Shown here: positions 10,672-21,445 of the stretch, in pieces
How the letters are laid out: the number at the start of each line of letters is the position of its first letter
Position numbering within the stretch: the stretch's first letter is position 1
Assembly (NCBI GenBank): GCA_022592445.1
Contig: JABYQR010000101.1
Coordinates: forward strand, 1-64,000
Origin: Cytidiella melzeri
Taxonomy: Eukaryota > Basidiomycota > Agaricomycetes > Polyporales > Irpicaceae
Length of the DNA: 64,000 bases
Direction: 5' to 3'
The notes under the pieces: model-generated
Databases searched by the model: none
Seen by the model: the letters and a program-made list of their open reading frames with translations, nothing else
What the model was told of the DNA's origin: nothing
Made by a program: the position numbers and the translations under genes

Positions 10672-13600
10672 ATGCGGAGGAGAGCGAGCAAATTCTTTCG
10701 ACTCAAAAGCGCTTCGACGTCGGACAACGACAGCGTGACGACGAATGTTGAATCTCTCGACCAAGGGAGCTGCAAACGCTCCAAATCTTTGCCACTCGGG
10801 ACTCCAGGCTCCGAGACGCAAGGAGAGCAGATTGGCGGGTACGCTTCGCCAGGTGTCATGTCCGACACAGAGACGGGTGTAAGCTTCGCGAGCAGTCAGG
10901 CTCGCGCACAGGCATTCACCACGTCCGTAAATGTCTCACCTGTTATTTCGATGCCAATACCCGAACTCGCACCCACCGCGCCGAATACGCTGACAGAGTT
11001 GAGTGCTTTGGCGAACAAGGCCGAAGAGGTTATTCAGGCAGACACGGTCAGATCCGCTGAGCATGCGCAACGTAGGCATCGTGCCACCACATTTTCTGCA
11101 ATGCTGTGCTAACAAATGTTTCGTGGGGTTAGTCAAGCAGGAACTGGAGATTTTCAAAGGTTTTGATGCTACTCTCCAGTTCAAGAGTACTGCTCAGAAT
11201 ATCTTTTCAAACGTCAAAAGCGGTCTCGGAGATGATCCCTGGTTTATGAGAGCTTTGGACGACGTTGCCAGAATACATCCCTTCGTTTCAGGTAACGTCG
11301 AGTCTTGCACCTCTGAACACCACACTGACCGGTCCAAAAGTGGCCGTGATTGCGTTCAAGGCTTGTTATAACATGGAGATGGCGCGTCGCCATAACGACA
11401 AGAGGGTTATCTCATTATTCAAGGAGATGAAAGACATGATTGAAGTGCTCACTCGGTCAGTTGCTTCAGCGCGATTTGTAGGCCTTGCATCGGTACAACT
11501 GATTATCGTTACAGGCTCAAGGATATCACGGACCCAGAGATCATTGGACCGAACGGTAGCATCATCAAAGGAAAGTTGCAGACTTTGGTCGATTCTGCCA
11601 CGCAGGATATGAAGGATTGCGGGAATGCATGTGACGCCTGGATGAAGAAGCAGGTGCTTGTGAAAGTCCTTGTCGGACCCGCTTGGGAGAGCAAGCTCGC
11701 GGGATACACCGCCGCCTTCACATCAAGGCGGATGGAATTCGATTTTGCGCTCCAAATTCACACAGCGACTGCCGTCGAGGCGATTCAGTCTGTCACACGA
11801 GCCATGGACGAAAAGTACGTATGTCTCCGAGTGGGTTCAATCATTTGCTGACTTTGAGTCAGGCTTGCATATATGTCGCAGCAATTTGCGCTGGCGTTCA
11901 GGCAGATGAGACCCCCGGAAGAGGTTCAGCTGGCTGAGATTGTGATAGCTAGAGGTGGCATTCAGGCTGTGCAGACCAACGAGGCTACATTGCGCGAGCT
12001 ATTCAAAGCCGAATCGCCGGCTAACCGCGGAAAGGGGAACGCCGTGGGGCCAACCGAGGACAACAGTGGCAAAGTCCTCCAGAACAGCGATGGATCCAAA
12101 GTACAGCGTTCCAGCAAAAGAGCTACGCAGCGCTCGGAGTACACTTTTGATGACTTCAAGGACGAGCTGCGCGAAGACTTGGATACGGCGCTGAGGTCTA
12201 ATTTCCAAGCGTTCGAAGGGAAATTCAAGTTGTTCTACGACCAACTGGAGATCAACTTGCATCGATATATGCGCGAAGAAAGTGACCGAGTGATAAGCGA
12301 AGTGAACAAGGGGCCTCACGACCTCATCCGCGATCCCGTAAGTCACCTCAGCTCCCATTGTTGATTTCTAGCGACTCGGACGAAATTCACGTCCCGAACA
12401 ATTTTTTTAGGAACTTCGAATGATCTGGCAGGAAATGGTGCGTAGTTTGGGTACATCCTTCCATTCACTGACGACCAAAACCGTATCAGCACTGGCGCCG
12501 TAATGTCAAAGCACGACCGTTTGTCATGACACTGCGAGACCATTTCTCCGAGAAGGCACAGAATTCCGCTCCAGTGGCGAACCCAGAGACGTCCACCATC
12601 GCGGAGAAGTCGACAGACAGCTGGGCGCGACAATACGTCGATGTCAAGTACTTGCAGCCTATAATGGATGCCATAGACGATGATGGATCTGGGCACGTCA
12701 CCATTACCGAGGTGAACCGCCTTACGGAGCAGTTGCCAATTTCATTGGGATGGAGGTGCGAGCGCAACGCTATGGAATGTATCGCACTACTGACATGCCA
12801 TACAGCCTTACATTGTGGCTTGCGTACTGGGCAATCGGTGCGGATCTAACACTTCGATTCTTACTATAGGCTGACGATGCGAACGATTTCTTCGTAGGAT
12901 GGCAGACGTTTGCTGCGAAATATCGCGAGGAAATTTTACAGACTTATGCGCGCATGTTTGCGATTCGCCACAAGGTTCTGCCAGAAAACCGAAATTCGGC
13001 GGATTACTACCTCAGGGTCACTTGGCCGAGTACATCTATGCTAGCTAAATCGCTTCGGCCTCCGGTAACTGTCCTGCCTGATGACGCTGAAGAAAGGTTC
13101 AAGGAATACGTGCAACATGAGGAAGATCGACTGCGGAAAAATCTTACTGGCATCAAGTACGATATAGATGCTTTGGAGACGGTATATGGTGTCCTCGGAC
13201 CTGGCCGCATTGAGAAGGTAAGATGTATCGATATAGGTCTCGGCTACATCGCACTAACTTATCATTCTAAGCACGTTCTCACGTTATTGTGCCTTATGCT
13301 TCGCAGGGACCTAGAACTCTTTCAAATGGCGACAACTGCAAGGCTGGATTCGGAGGAGCTTTGGGACGCTGCGGACAGCATGGTGTGGGTGCATGACGCG
13401 GTCCAGATCCGCTATGGAGACTTAGTGGGTGCGTTGACACAACATTGCCTCTTTTGACTCGGCACTCAACCATCGCACAGCTCAATTCAATCAGCAAAGG
13501 CTTGATGTCAGCAAGCAGATGAAATTGATCTCATGCGAGATTGTAAGCATATATTTCGCATAGTAGCTGAACAAAGCTAACAAATCGCAATAAATAGTTT

Positions 13601-15640
13601 GATTATTTCCACGATTCTACGGGTGTGGAGAAGATGATCAAGGTGCTCACGTCCGCGGAACAGGAGACAACCGATGAAGAGTTGCCATCAGCCCAGCTCA
13701 AGGATATGCCTCCAAATAACTATCCCACACATGCCGAGTGCCCCTACGACTGTGAAGGATACATCGCAGAGCCTGATGAGCTCAAGCAAGATGATCTCGA
13801 CGCGTCGGACGTTGTGAAGCCGTTGTGAGTGTTGGAGTTTGCTATTTTGCGTATAGGAGATACAGGCTTTCATTGTCACGACACATAGCTTAGGCCAGTG
13901 GAACGGTTACATCCATAATGATCAAGGTCTGGTCGAAAGATCGATGGTCTCCTTCTTTGCCCACGCAGCGGTCGACAAGCCTTCCCAAATCGAAGCCACG
14001 AGTTACACCGGTGAAATACCATTCACTCTCTCCGCGTCTGTTACTCTGGAAAACGGCGTCTCCACAATCAAAGCAACTATCTCCTACGCCAAGGACCTCT
14101 TAGACAGGCACTTCACCGGCGTCCTACAGATTGATGGCTCCATTGTCGGCTCTCAAGGCAGCTTCGAAGATAAATCAACACACGATAACCTTTTCATCTG
14201 GACGCGTGTTCCTTCCGACCTCATGCGACTAAGGCCATTGCCTCCGTACAACGTGGCCGGCGAGAGCGAGGCTTCGATGGTGCCGAACAAGGCTCGTGCC
14301 ATGTTCGATTATGCAATTCGGGCTGTTATGTATCAAAACCGCAAAGCCTCTTGGTCCTGGACCTATTTTAAAGAGAGACGTGACAACCGCCTACGATTCT
14401 TGGAGCTTTGCACCAATTGTCAGATTGACGACAATGCATATTCGTCAGCGCCTCGGGAGATGGACAACATTTTGCGCTCTTTTACTAATGTCGATCGGCG
14501 TTACTACGACTCGGCTTGGAATTACTACTGGAGCTTACTTCCGCACCATACGTGAGTACTCTAGCTGCATGCCAGCTGCCACGACTAGCGTTGATGACTT
14601 GTAAACGCGTTTATAGCGCTAGCTGTGATCCTTGTGGGGCCACGTGCGAAGGCTGTCGATATGTGTGTCTGGATTGTGTAGCTAACGCGACGGAGGAAGC
14701 ACACTTTGCGCATACTGTCGACTTCTGCAAGCTGTCATGTTCCGATACGACGATCCATCCCAACCCGTCGGCCGTCAAACTCCCGCACGCTCCCTCTCAC
14801 AACCTGCTTAAAATGCTCACATTTCTGCACCTGAGAGATATGCCTCTGGTCTATACGCAGGCAAAACGTGCCGTGGAAGTTATGCAACGAACGCTTACTC
14901 TCGTATCTCAAAACGCTGTCGGACATAGCGATGACAGCGCTGAGGAGTCTGACCCCCGAACCACTGCACCAGACTTCTCCAAAGGTACGTTTGGAGTAGT
15001 AAATTGCACGACCTCACACGCATTCAATACCGCTACAGTCTCACCGCCGCAGAACACCACCCGTCCTCAATGTGCAGTATGTCGGAAGGATGTCACTTTG
15101 CCATGCTGGCTCTGTATCCAGTGTTTAGAGACTGGTCTGTGGCAACTCTCATGACACGAAACACACACACACACTGATACCTCAACAATCATCAGATGAC
15201 AGTAACCCGGTATATCTCTGTGACTCCTGTGAAGGACAAACTCTGCTCAAATGCTTGACGTGCGAAAAACCTTTCAAGCAAACCCGATGGTTTTATGGGT
15301 CTGATTCTCGTACGTATCTCACGCCTTGTGTCGGATTTCTTGCTCATTGTCCGTAGGAGACACATTCCAATGTGCCACATGCATTGCTAAACGGGTACCG
15401 GCAGTGCCTGTAGGCGATCATCCACACAGGTATATCCATCCTCTCGTGCGCTGCCATGTCAAGGAGGAAGTAGCGAAAATCCTTACTGTTGAAGAGAATA
15501 TTGCCGCTGTAGCCCAAACGGTCAGCGCCCTCGACCAGAGAATGCTGCGACTAGAAGGATACATGGAACGAATAGAGCGTATGCTCGCGTCAGTTGGTCC
15601 AGGAAACCAGCAGAGCCTCGGTGAAGTAATCGGAGCATAG
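10672..15640 (+). CDS. EF-hand protein with C-terminal Cys-rich zinc-binding-like modules
   Basis: Predicted 1,354 residues. Exons: 10672-11071, 11133-11291, 11341-11455, 11515-11814, 11863-12337, 12411-12437, 12490-12755, 12806-12837, 12898-13217, 13272-13428, 13481-13542, 13598-13824, 13889-14551, 14617-14984, 15039-15134, 15196-15309, 15357-15640. The Ser/Thr-rich N-terminus leads into a helical region. One canonical EF-hand loop, DDDGSGHVTITE, is followed by WLAYWAIGW. A ZZ-like cluster (CDPCGATCEGC, then CLDC) and two more CxxC groups (CAVC...CIQC and CDSC...CLTC) lie near the C-terminus, which ends in a short coiled coil. It resembles large uncharacterised EF-hand proteins of Agaricomycetes; function is unknown, with calcium and zinc binding inferred. 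The start is the weakest point: the ATG at 10672 follows an in-frame stop by one codon, and an upstream exon is possible. Confidence 0.8.
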
Positions 15641-16240
15641 GAGCATTTGTTATTTTGCTGTCATCTGTCTGGAGCTCAATACTATTGCATGTATACCAGG
15701 GACCATATCTTGACTTTATGCCACACTCTCACGGATTAGTCCGCTACGCGTCTGCAAGTTTGAGAGGTTCTTAGGTTTTTGGGAAATCAGAATTCTCACT
15801 ACTCCCAAGATGCAATATCTCAGACACACTGGCAGCGCTGTGGGAGTGGGTCTTGTATGTGGAGAGTCAGTGATTTCGAAAATGTCAACGTTGTCAACGC
15901 TGGGTATTGTGTAATCTCCCAGAGGCAGAGTAAGGCAACGTTCGTTCTACCGTGCCTACTGTGTAGCCTACTGTGTAAGAATCTCTTGGTCTGACAACGT
16001 GTTGTAGTTTTGATCATGGACTCGGATACGTACAGCACAGTTGCAGCTGCAACTTCTGTTGCTTGCTCATACTGTCAGAGGCTGTCCCGCCTATCTGAGA
16101 CTAAAAGAAGGCTGAGTTCAGCCTCATGCATGCCGGTACAGCAGATCGTGACGATATAGCACAGTCTCTGGCATGAGGTGGCTCTTGATTACATGTAACT
16201 ACCGCTACAATCTACTACTCTATCAATAGCATGCACGGGG
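15641..16240. other. Intergenic region between convergent genes
   Basis: These 600 bp between the 3' ends of the EF-hand gene and FAD1 hold no credible ORF. A 16-nt palindrome (AGGCTGA, 2-nt gap, TCAGCCT) near 16110 is the only structure seen. Confidence 0.6.
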
Positions 16241-17651
16241 TTATACTTGCACAGTTATTGCCCCTGAAGCGTTACTCGACGCTCTCCCTGCGCGCTCCAA
16301 GCTTCCGTCAAGAAGCTCATATGCAGGCCTGTACCGCTCGCCGTGCGTACAATTTAAATTGAGCCCAGTCTTTGCGGCGGCTTTGCGAGTTGTGGAACAT
16401 TCTCCGGAATCGACCATGCACATCTCTGCGCTGTTCAAGGGTAGGGAAACCAAGTTGTCGGGGATGCCGTTGTCCGCGGTTTGCGAAATGGATGGGCCAA
16501 GAATGTCGTTGGGTGGCGGCTGACCGGCTGTTTTGATTAGTATGGACGCCAACGTTGGTGTGCCCGAAGAGTCGCTTAGCGTAGAATCTTCGGTATGCAT
16601 TGGGGAGCAGCTGTCGCATAATGGGAGGCGGAGCGCGGGGTTTGGGAAGGTGTTGTAGGTTGAACCTAGTGATGTGTATCTGCAAAGAACTCGTAAGGTG
16701 TGCCTTTCGCGAGCAATGGGCTTCCGACGTTCTCACCCTTCATCGTACAACGAGCAATAGGGGACTTTCAAAGTACGGAGGAAATTCCAGACGTCTGAGT
16801 ACGTCCAGTCTATGATAGGGTTGATTCTCTCAAAGCGAGGCCAGCCAGGGTCGGTGGGATTTCTTGTTCCAAGATTAGCTGCGGGTCATTGAGCACGGGC
16901 ATTACGACTAAATGGCCATGAGAACTCGAAGAGATGTGCGTACCTCCATGTGGATCGGTACGCCGTGTGCCTATCAGGATAGCTTCTATGTGCGGAAACC
17001 GCTCCTTGTAAGCGGCTAGAGCACCCTTCATTCCCTCACCCCCTTTTGCCTGTGCTGGACCATGCTCTGGTAACGTCGCTGAAGCGAAAGATGGTGAGCT
17101 TGGTTCTGTAACGCTTTCCACTTGCTGGTTGCCCTTTGCTGGAGGTAAGCAGTGGAAGAGATCGAGGCTGTAGGCCTTGGCTGCCTCGTAGATGAATAGC
17201 TCTAGAGATGGAAATGGTGATGGTACAGGGATGCAGAGTGCGGGTATCGGTTTGCTTTGTCGGCCGGGAGACGTCCTCTGACCCATGGCGGCGGCGATTA
17301 GGTGAAGAAGAACAGTACCTGGGAATCAAACATGTTCAGCAACGTCGCTCGCGAGATACAGCTCGTCCCCAGGTCGCCAAGAAGATGGTTTCGAGGCAAT
17401 GCTGAAGAAAAATGTGCAGAACTTCACGTACAGTCTTTGCCGCCATTGAAACTGATAGATATATGGTCCTGTCTTGTGCACGATTAGATCAGAGGTGTCC
17501 TCGCTGGTCGAGGGCAGTGTACGCACCCAAATGAGTCTATAGCGTCCTCTATCACCTGCAACGCTTCCTTTACGAGGGGTGCCAGTGGTGATTGGGAGGT
17601 CGCAAAGCCATAAACCTCCTCAGCCACTTCGCGATAATTGACCTGCTTCAT
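16241..17651 (-). CDS. FAD1: FAD synthase (FMN adenylyltransferase)
   Basis: FAD synthase joins FMN and ATP to give FAD and pyrophosphate, the last step of flavin cofactor synthesis. It belongs to the PAPS-reductase-like ATP pyrophosphatase fold. Five exons (17651-17523, 17468-17432, 17318-16944, 16878-16737, 16679-16241) give 373 residues, longer than the yeast enzyme (about 306). Diagnostic motifs: the P-loop-like SFNGGKD at residues 49-55, GTRRTDPHG at about 172-180, and [23 protein letters not shown] after it, ending in the substrate-site stretch [14 protein letters not shown]. The last 115 residues or so are low-complexity and not part of the core enzyme. The exon 1 donor (GTACAC) was chosen because it alone keeps the frame into SFNGGKD. 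Confidence 0.92.
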
Positions 17652-18692
17652 ACCCAGTTCACGAAGCTGCTTGCACGTCGTGCTGGTAGATGAACAAGTA
17701 GGAAAGTCAGCCCAATTGGTAGGAGGTCAGAGCCTCAGTGGCAGCGCTGACGGGTCACCGGAGTAGCCTGTCAATGACTCAGCCTTGACTTATATCCTCC
17801 ACTATCTTCTCACAACCCGCAAACGCCTTTCATACCAAAATTGCCGTTCAACATCCTGCTTGACCAATTGCCAGCTGCGTTACAATGAGGTGCCGACCGC
17901 AGCTTAGAACAGTTGCGAACAACCACGAGAAAGACAGAGTTGAGCTACCCTCGTCCCCGGGCTGACAGGGGAGATCTTTAAAGTCGTCGAGGACCGGGGT
18001 TTTCTCTCGTAAGTGCTCAGTCTTTCCCCAAACATTTTCAAGGGAAATTCAGGGAAAATCAGGGAAAATCAGGCAAATTAGGCAACAGGCTCGCAGTCGT
18101 CGCTCAAGAATGTTGGCTGTGAGTCGGCCTAGACGCACCTCTCGTCGTACACAAGCCATCGTGTCGTCAGATTCCGTCTATTACGCGATAGCTCGATGTG
18201 CGTCGTCTGCTACTGCAGCCGCGTATTGGCTACAGGCAATAGCATCTGCTCTTCCGTGAGAGAACTTACTTATTCTGTCCTGCATTTCCGTCGCGCTGCT
18301 GGTCTCCTGATCCAGAGGTAGTCCGACCACGGACTTCTTCTGTACCAGGAGCCTTGCTAGAAACCGAAAGAAACAGCCACACCATCAGGATGACGTACAC
18401 TTATCATCTCTGTTATGGCAGACGAAATCGATACAAGTGGGGGCTTTCACTGCTACCCACGGAACGTCAGAATTTCTGTGGACTCTGCTTGCTATGCAGA
18501 ACTGCGTATCATGCTCGCAATAACAAACTGACCATTTCCTCCCACATTCACTAATCTACTCATGTAGCTTGTTCAATTTCGTTACCCATCAGAAGAGGGG
18601 ATGTCGACCGGCCGGTCGTTTGGTATGGTATATATAATCGACTGTCAACGGATCCTTGTAGCCATTCTAGCTATCTCTTGCTGCTTCGAACG
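17652..18692. other. Divergent promoter region between FAD1 and the amidase gene
   Basis: About 1 kb separates the two start codons and no gene was recognised in it. Four tandem copies of a 10-bp unit (AGGGAAAATC and variants) occur at 18041-18080. A TATATAATCG stretch near 18631 lies about 60 bp before the amidase start and could serve as a TATA element. Confidence 0.5.
18041..18080. repeat. 10-bp tandem repeat, four units
   Basis: Units read AGGGAAATTC, AGGGAAAATC, AGGGAAAATC and AGGCAAATTA. This is a short array in the divergent intergenic region; no function can be assigned. Confidence 0.8.
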
Positions 18693-20845
18693 ATGTGGAC
18701 GCTCAAGGCAGTTGCGCTCTTTGCGGTCTTTTACGCTTGTACGCTTTTCAGCGCCCAGCTGTCCGTTCGCGCGGATGACCAACCATCCTTACCTGCGATA
18801 AGGCGGGCTTCTCTGCCTGACTTGTATGAAGCGTCCATCTCCGAACTACAAGTAGGCTCCTTGAAATTCTCTGGCCATCCGCAAATGCTGACTCCTCCCC
18901 CGCTATAGGAAGGTCTAGAGGCACAGTTATTCACCAGCGTTGATCTCGTGAAGGTTAAGGCTACGATAGTCCTTAGTCCTTGTTCCAAGCCCCAAGCTCA
19001 ATTTTTCTTGACAGGCTTACTTCGCACGGATTGAGGAAGTAAATTTGCAAGGCCCGCAACTTCGTGCGGTGCTAGAACTGAATCCGTCTGCTCTCGCACA
19101 AGCCGCGGCTCTAGATAATGAGCGCAAAGTCAGTGGCATTCGGGGTCCTCTCCACGGGATTCCCATCCTGCTCAAAGATAATATCGCTACAGTTGCCTCT
19201 GAAGGCGAGTAGTGCAGCCTCTTCATACATCTGCTGTGAGCTAAACTTCGCAGTTAGGCATGAACACTACGGCTGGTTCGTTCAGTCTACTCGGATCCAT
19301 CGTACCAGATGATGCCGGAGTTGTGAAAAGACTACGCAAAGCAGGGGCTATCCTCCTTGGTAAAAGAAACCCAAGCCTGTCCAGTCAATCACTCACTTGA
19401 CATTTTATATGTTATAGGAAAGGCCAATCTGTCCGAGTTCGCTCATTTCCGAGGAAATCTGGCATCCGGGTGGTCAGGTCGTGGAGGACAGTGCACAAAC
19501 GCGTATTTTCCTCACGCAGATCCTTGTGGTTCGTCTTCTGGCTCAGGAGTTGCGGTCTCCATTGGCCTCGTAACTGTCGCACTGGGTACCGAGACGGACG
19601 GTAGCATCACTTGCCCCACCAGCAACAACAATCTCGCAGGGATCAAGACGACTCGCGGCCTTACGTCTCGTGCTGGAGGTCTCGCATATCATTCGTTGTC
19701 CAATTACAATATGCTGAATTCGTTTTTTCACGACTAGTTGTCCCGATATCGGAGCACCAAGATACAGTCGGACCAATGGCACGCTCCATGGCTGACGCAG
19801 CGACTGTTCTCTCGATCATCGCGGGCAGAGATCCCAATGACAATTTCACCTTGGCACAGCCTGCGGTAGTACCCGATTTTACGAAGGCTCTAGACCCGAA
19901 CGCTTTGAAGGGCAAGCGCATCGGCGTCCCGCGAAAGGTCTTCACAAACGATAATATCACCGGGAATGACCCATTCGTCAATGTCGCGTTCAATGCATCT
20001 TTGGACGTCCTGCGCGCCTTGGGAGCTACTGTCGTTGACCCTGCCGATTTACCTTCCGCGGAAGAGATTGCCGTGTCAAACAATGAGACTATTGTGTTAG
20101 ACGTCGATTTTAAGGCACGTCTACTCCTTTAACAACTTTTCTTTGAATCATTTTTTACGCTATTCACAGATACAACTGAACGCATATTATGAAAGTCTAC
20201 TATCAAACCCCTCTGGCGTTCGTTCCCTGGCTGACCTTATCGCCTTCAACAATGCTAATCCCGCACTGGAGGAACCTCCGCGATTTGAGGATCAGTCCGA
20301 GTACGCCTTTGTTTCTGCTCCGCCCAACGACATGCCGTCTGACAGTTTGACAGGCTGATCGAATCTGAGGCAACTACAGGAATGAACTCAACTTACTTCC
20401 AAGCGCTTGCATTCGACAAAGACTTGGGTGCAACCCGAGGTATCGATGCTGCGCTGCAGCAGTTTAAGCTCGACGGTCTTGTTCTTCCCGCTCCTGGCTT
20501 TACCACGGTCCCAGCAGCAATAGCTGGGTACCCTATCGTGACGGGTACGTGTAAACATGCACATGATTGCCGCAGTTTCTGAGAAAACTATTGATTGCAG
20601 TGCCGCTGGGGTTCTACCCAGAGAATGTAACCATTGCCCTAGCCGGACCGGAGACGGTTTACCCTGCTCCTGGTGTTCCGTTTGGACTTTCGTTTTTGGG
20701 CACCGCATTCAGCGAATTCCAGTTGATCGGGTTCGCGTTTGCTTATGAGCAGAAGACCAAAACTAGGCTTGCTAGGAAGGCGTTTGCAGAGGCTATACCG
20801 AAAACTCAGTTGCAGGATATATTATCGTCTCACTCAGGGCTGTAG
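18693..20845 (+). CDS. Amidase-signature hydrolase, probably secreted
   Basis: Amidase-signature enzymes hydrolyse C-N bonds with a Ser-cisSer-Lys triad. Exons: 18693-18851, 18909-18953, 19015-19204, 19258-19359, 19418-19678, 19738-20114, 20170-20300, 20354-20544, 20601-20845 (566 residues). Triad residues in sight: K122 in LLKDN, S204 in GSSSGSG and the nucleophile S228 in TETDGSI; the 24-residue spacing of the serines is as in FAAH. A hydrophobic N-terminus (MWTLKAVALFAVFYACTLF) suggests a signal peptide, cut near residue 26. Several NxT/NxS sites fit secretion. Introns 19205-19257 and 20115-20169 appear to start with GC rather than GT: only these choices give the family sequence (SEGMNTTAGS and DFKIQLNAYYESLL). 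The substrate cannot be told from sequence. Confidence 0.9.
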
Positions 20846-21445
20846 CATGGTACGTCGGTTTGTTTCTGTTCTCGAGACTGAGAGGCTTAGTATCATATAG
20901 TGCAGATATGTAAGCTGTTTAGAGGATCTCCTATTAGCCAACTTCAAAACCGTGTTTTACGAGGAACTCCTGCTTACTTCAGACATTCATGCACAAAAAA
21001 CGCTGGCGGTGCGTTTCAGGGACGGTAAACTCAGCAGCTTCTCAGCCTAAGGCTATGACAGTCTATGAAGGCCGTACTAACTCTGGAAGTCAACGTTAAG
21101 CATGTTGCTATGTTGATTGATGTTACGCGGCACGACCGCGCATGAGCGCTATTGTAAGGCGCTAACACGGGCACGTGCGCGCCTCATTAAAGTCGCGCTC
21201 ATGTTGAAGTTCGTGGCCATGACCGTGACTATCACCTCCTCTACCACCAAGTTCACTGAGAATCGTCAGATATTCCACTCAAAATGGAAGCGCTGTAAGT
21301 AGGACTTCACTAAAGTTGCCATTGGAGGTGTTAGATCATTAGGCGTCGATGCTTTGCGACGCGTCTTCCAGTCGTGGCGAGGATGCTTGAATTCTGACCG
21401 TGTCATCAAAACAGTCGTAAGAAATTCGCAGCAGACGCACAATAC
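20846..21445. other. Intergenic region
   Basis: These 600 bp lie between the amidase stop and the SNF2 gene; only short open frames occur. It should hold the amidase 3' end and the SNF2 promoter, but no specific site is evident. Confidence 0.55.
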
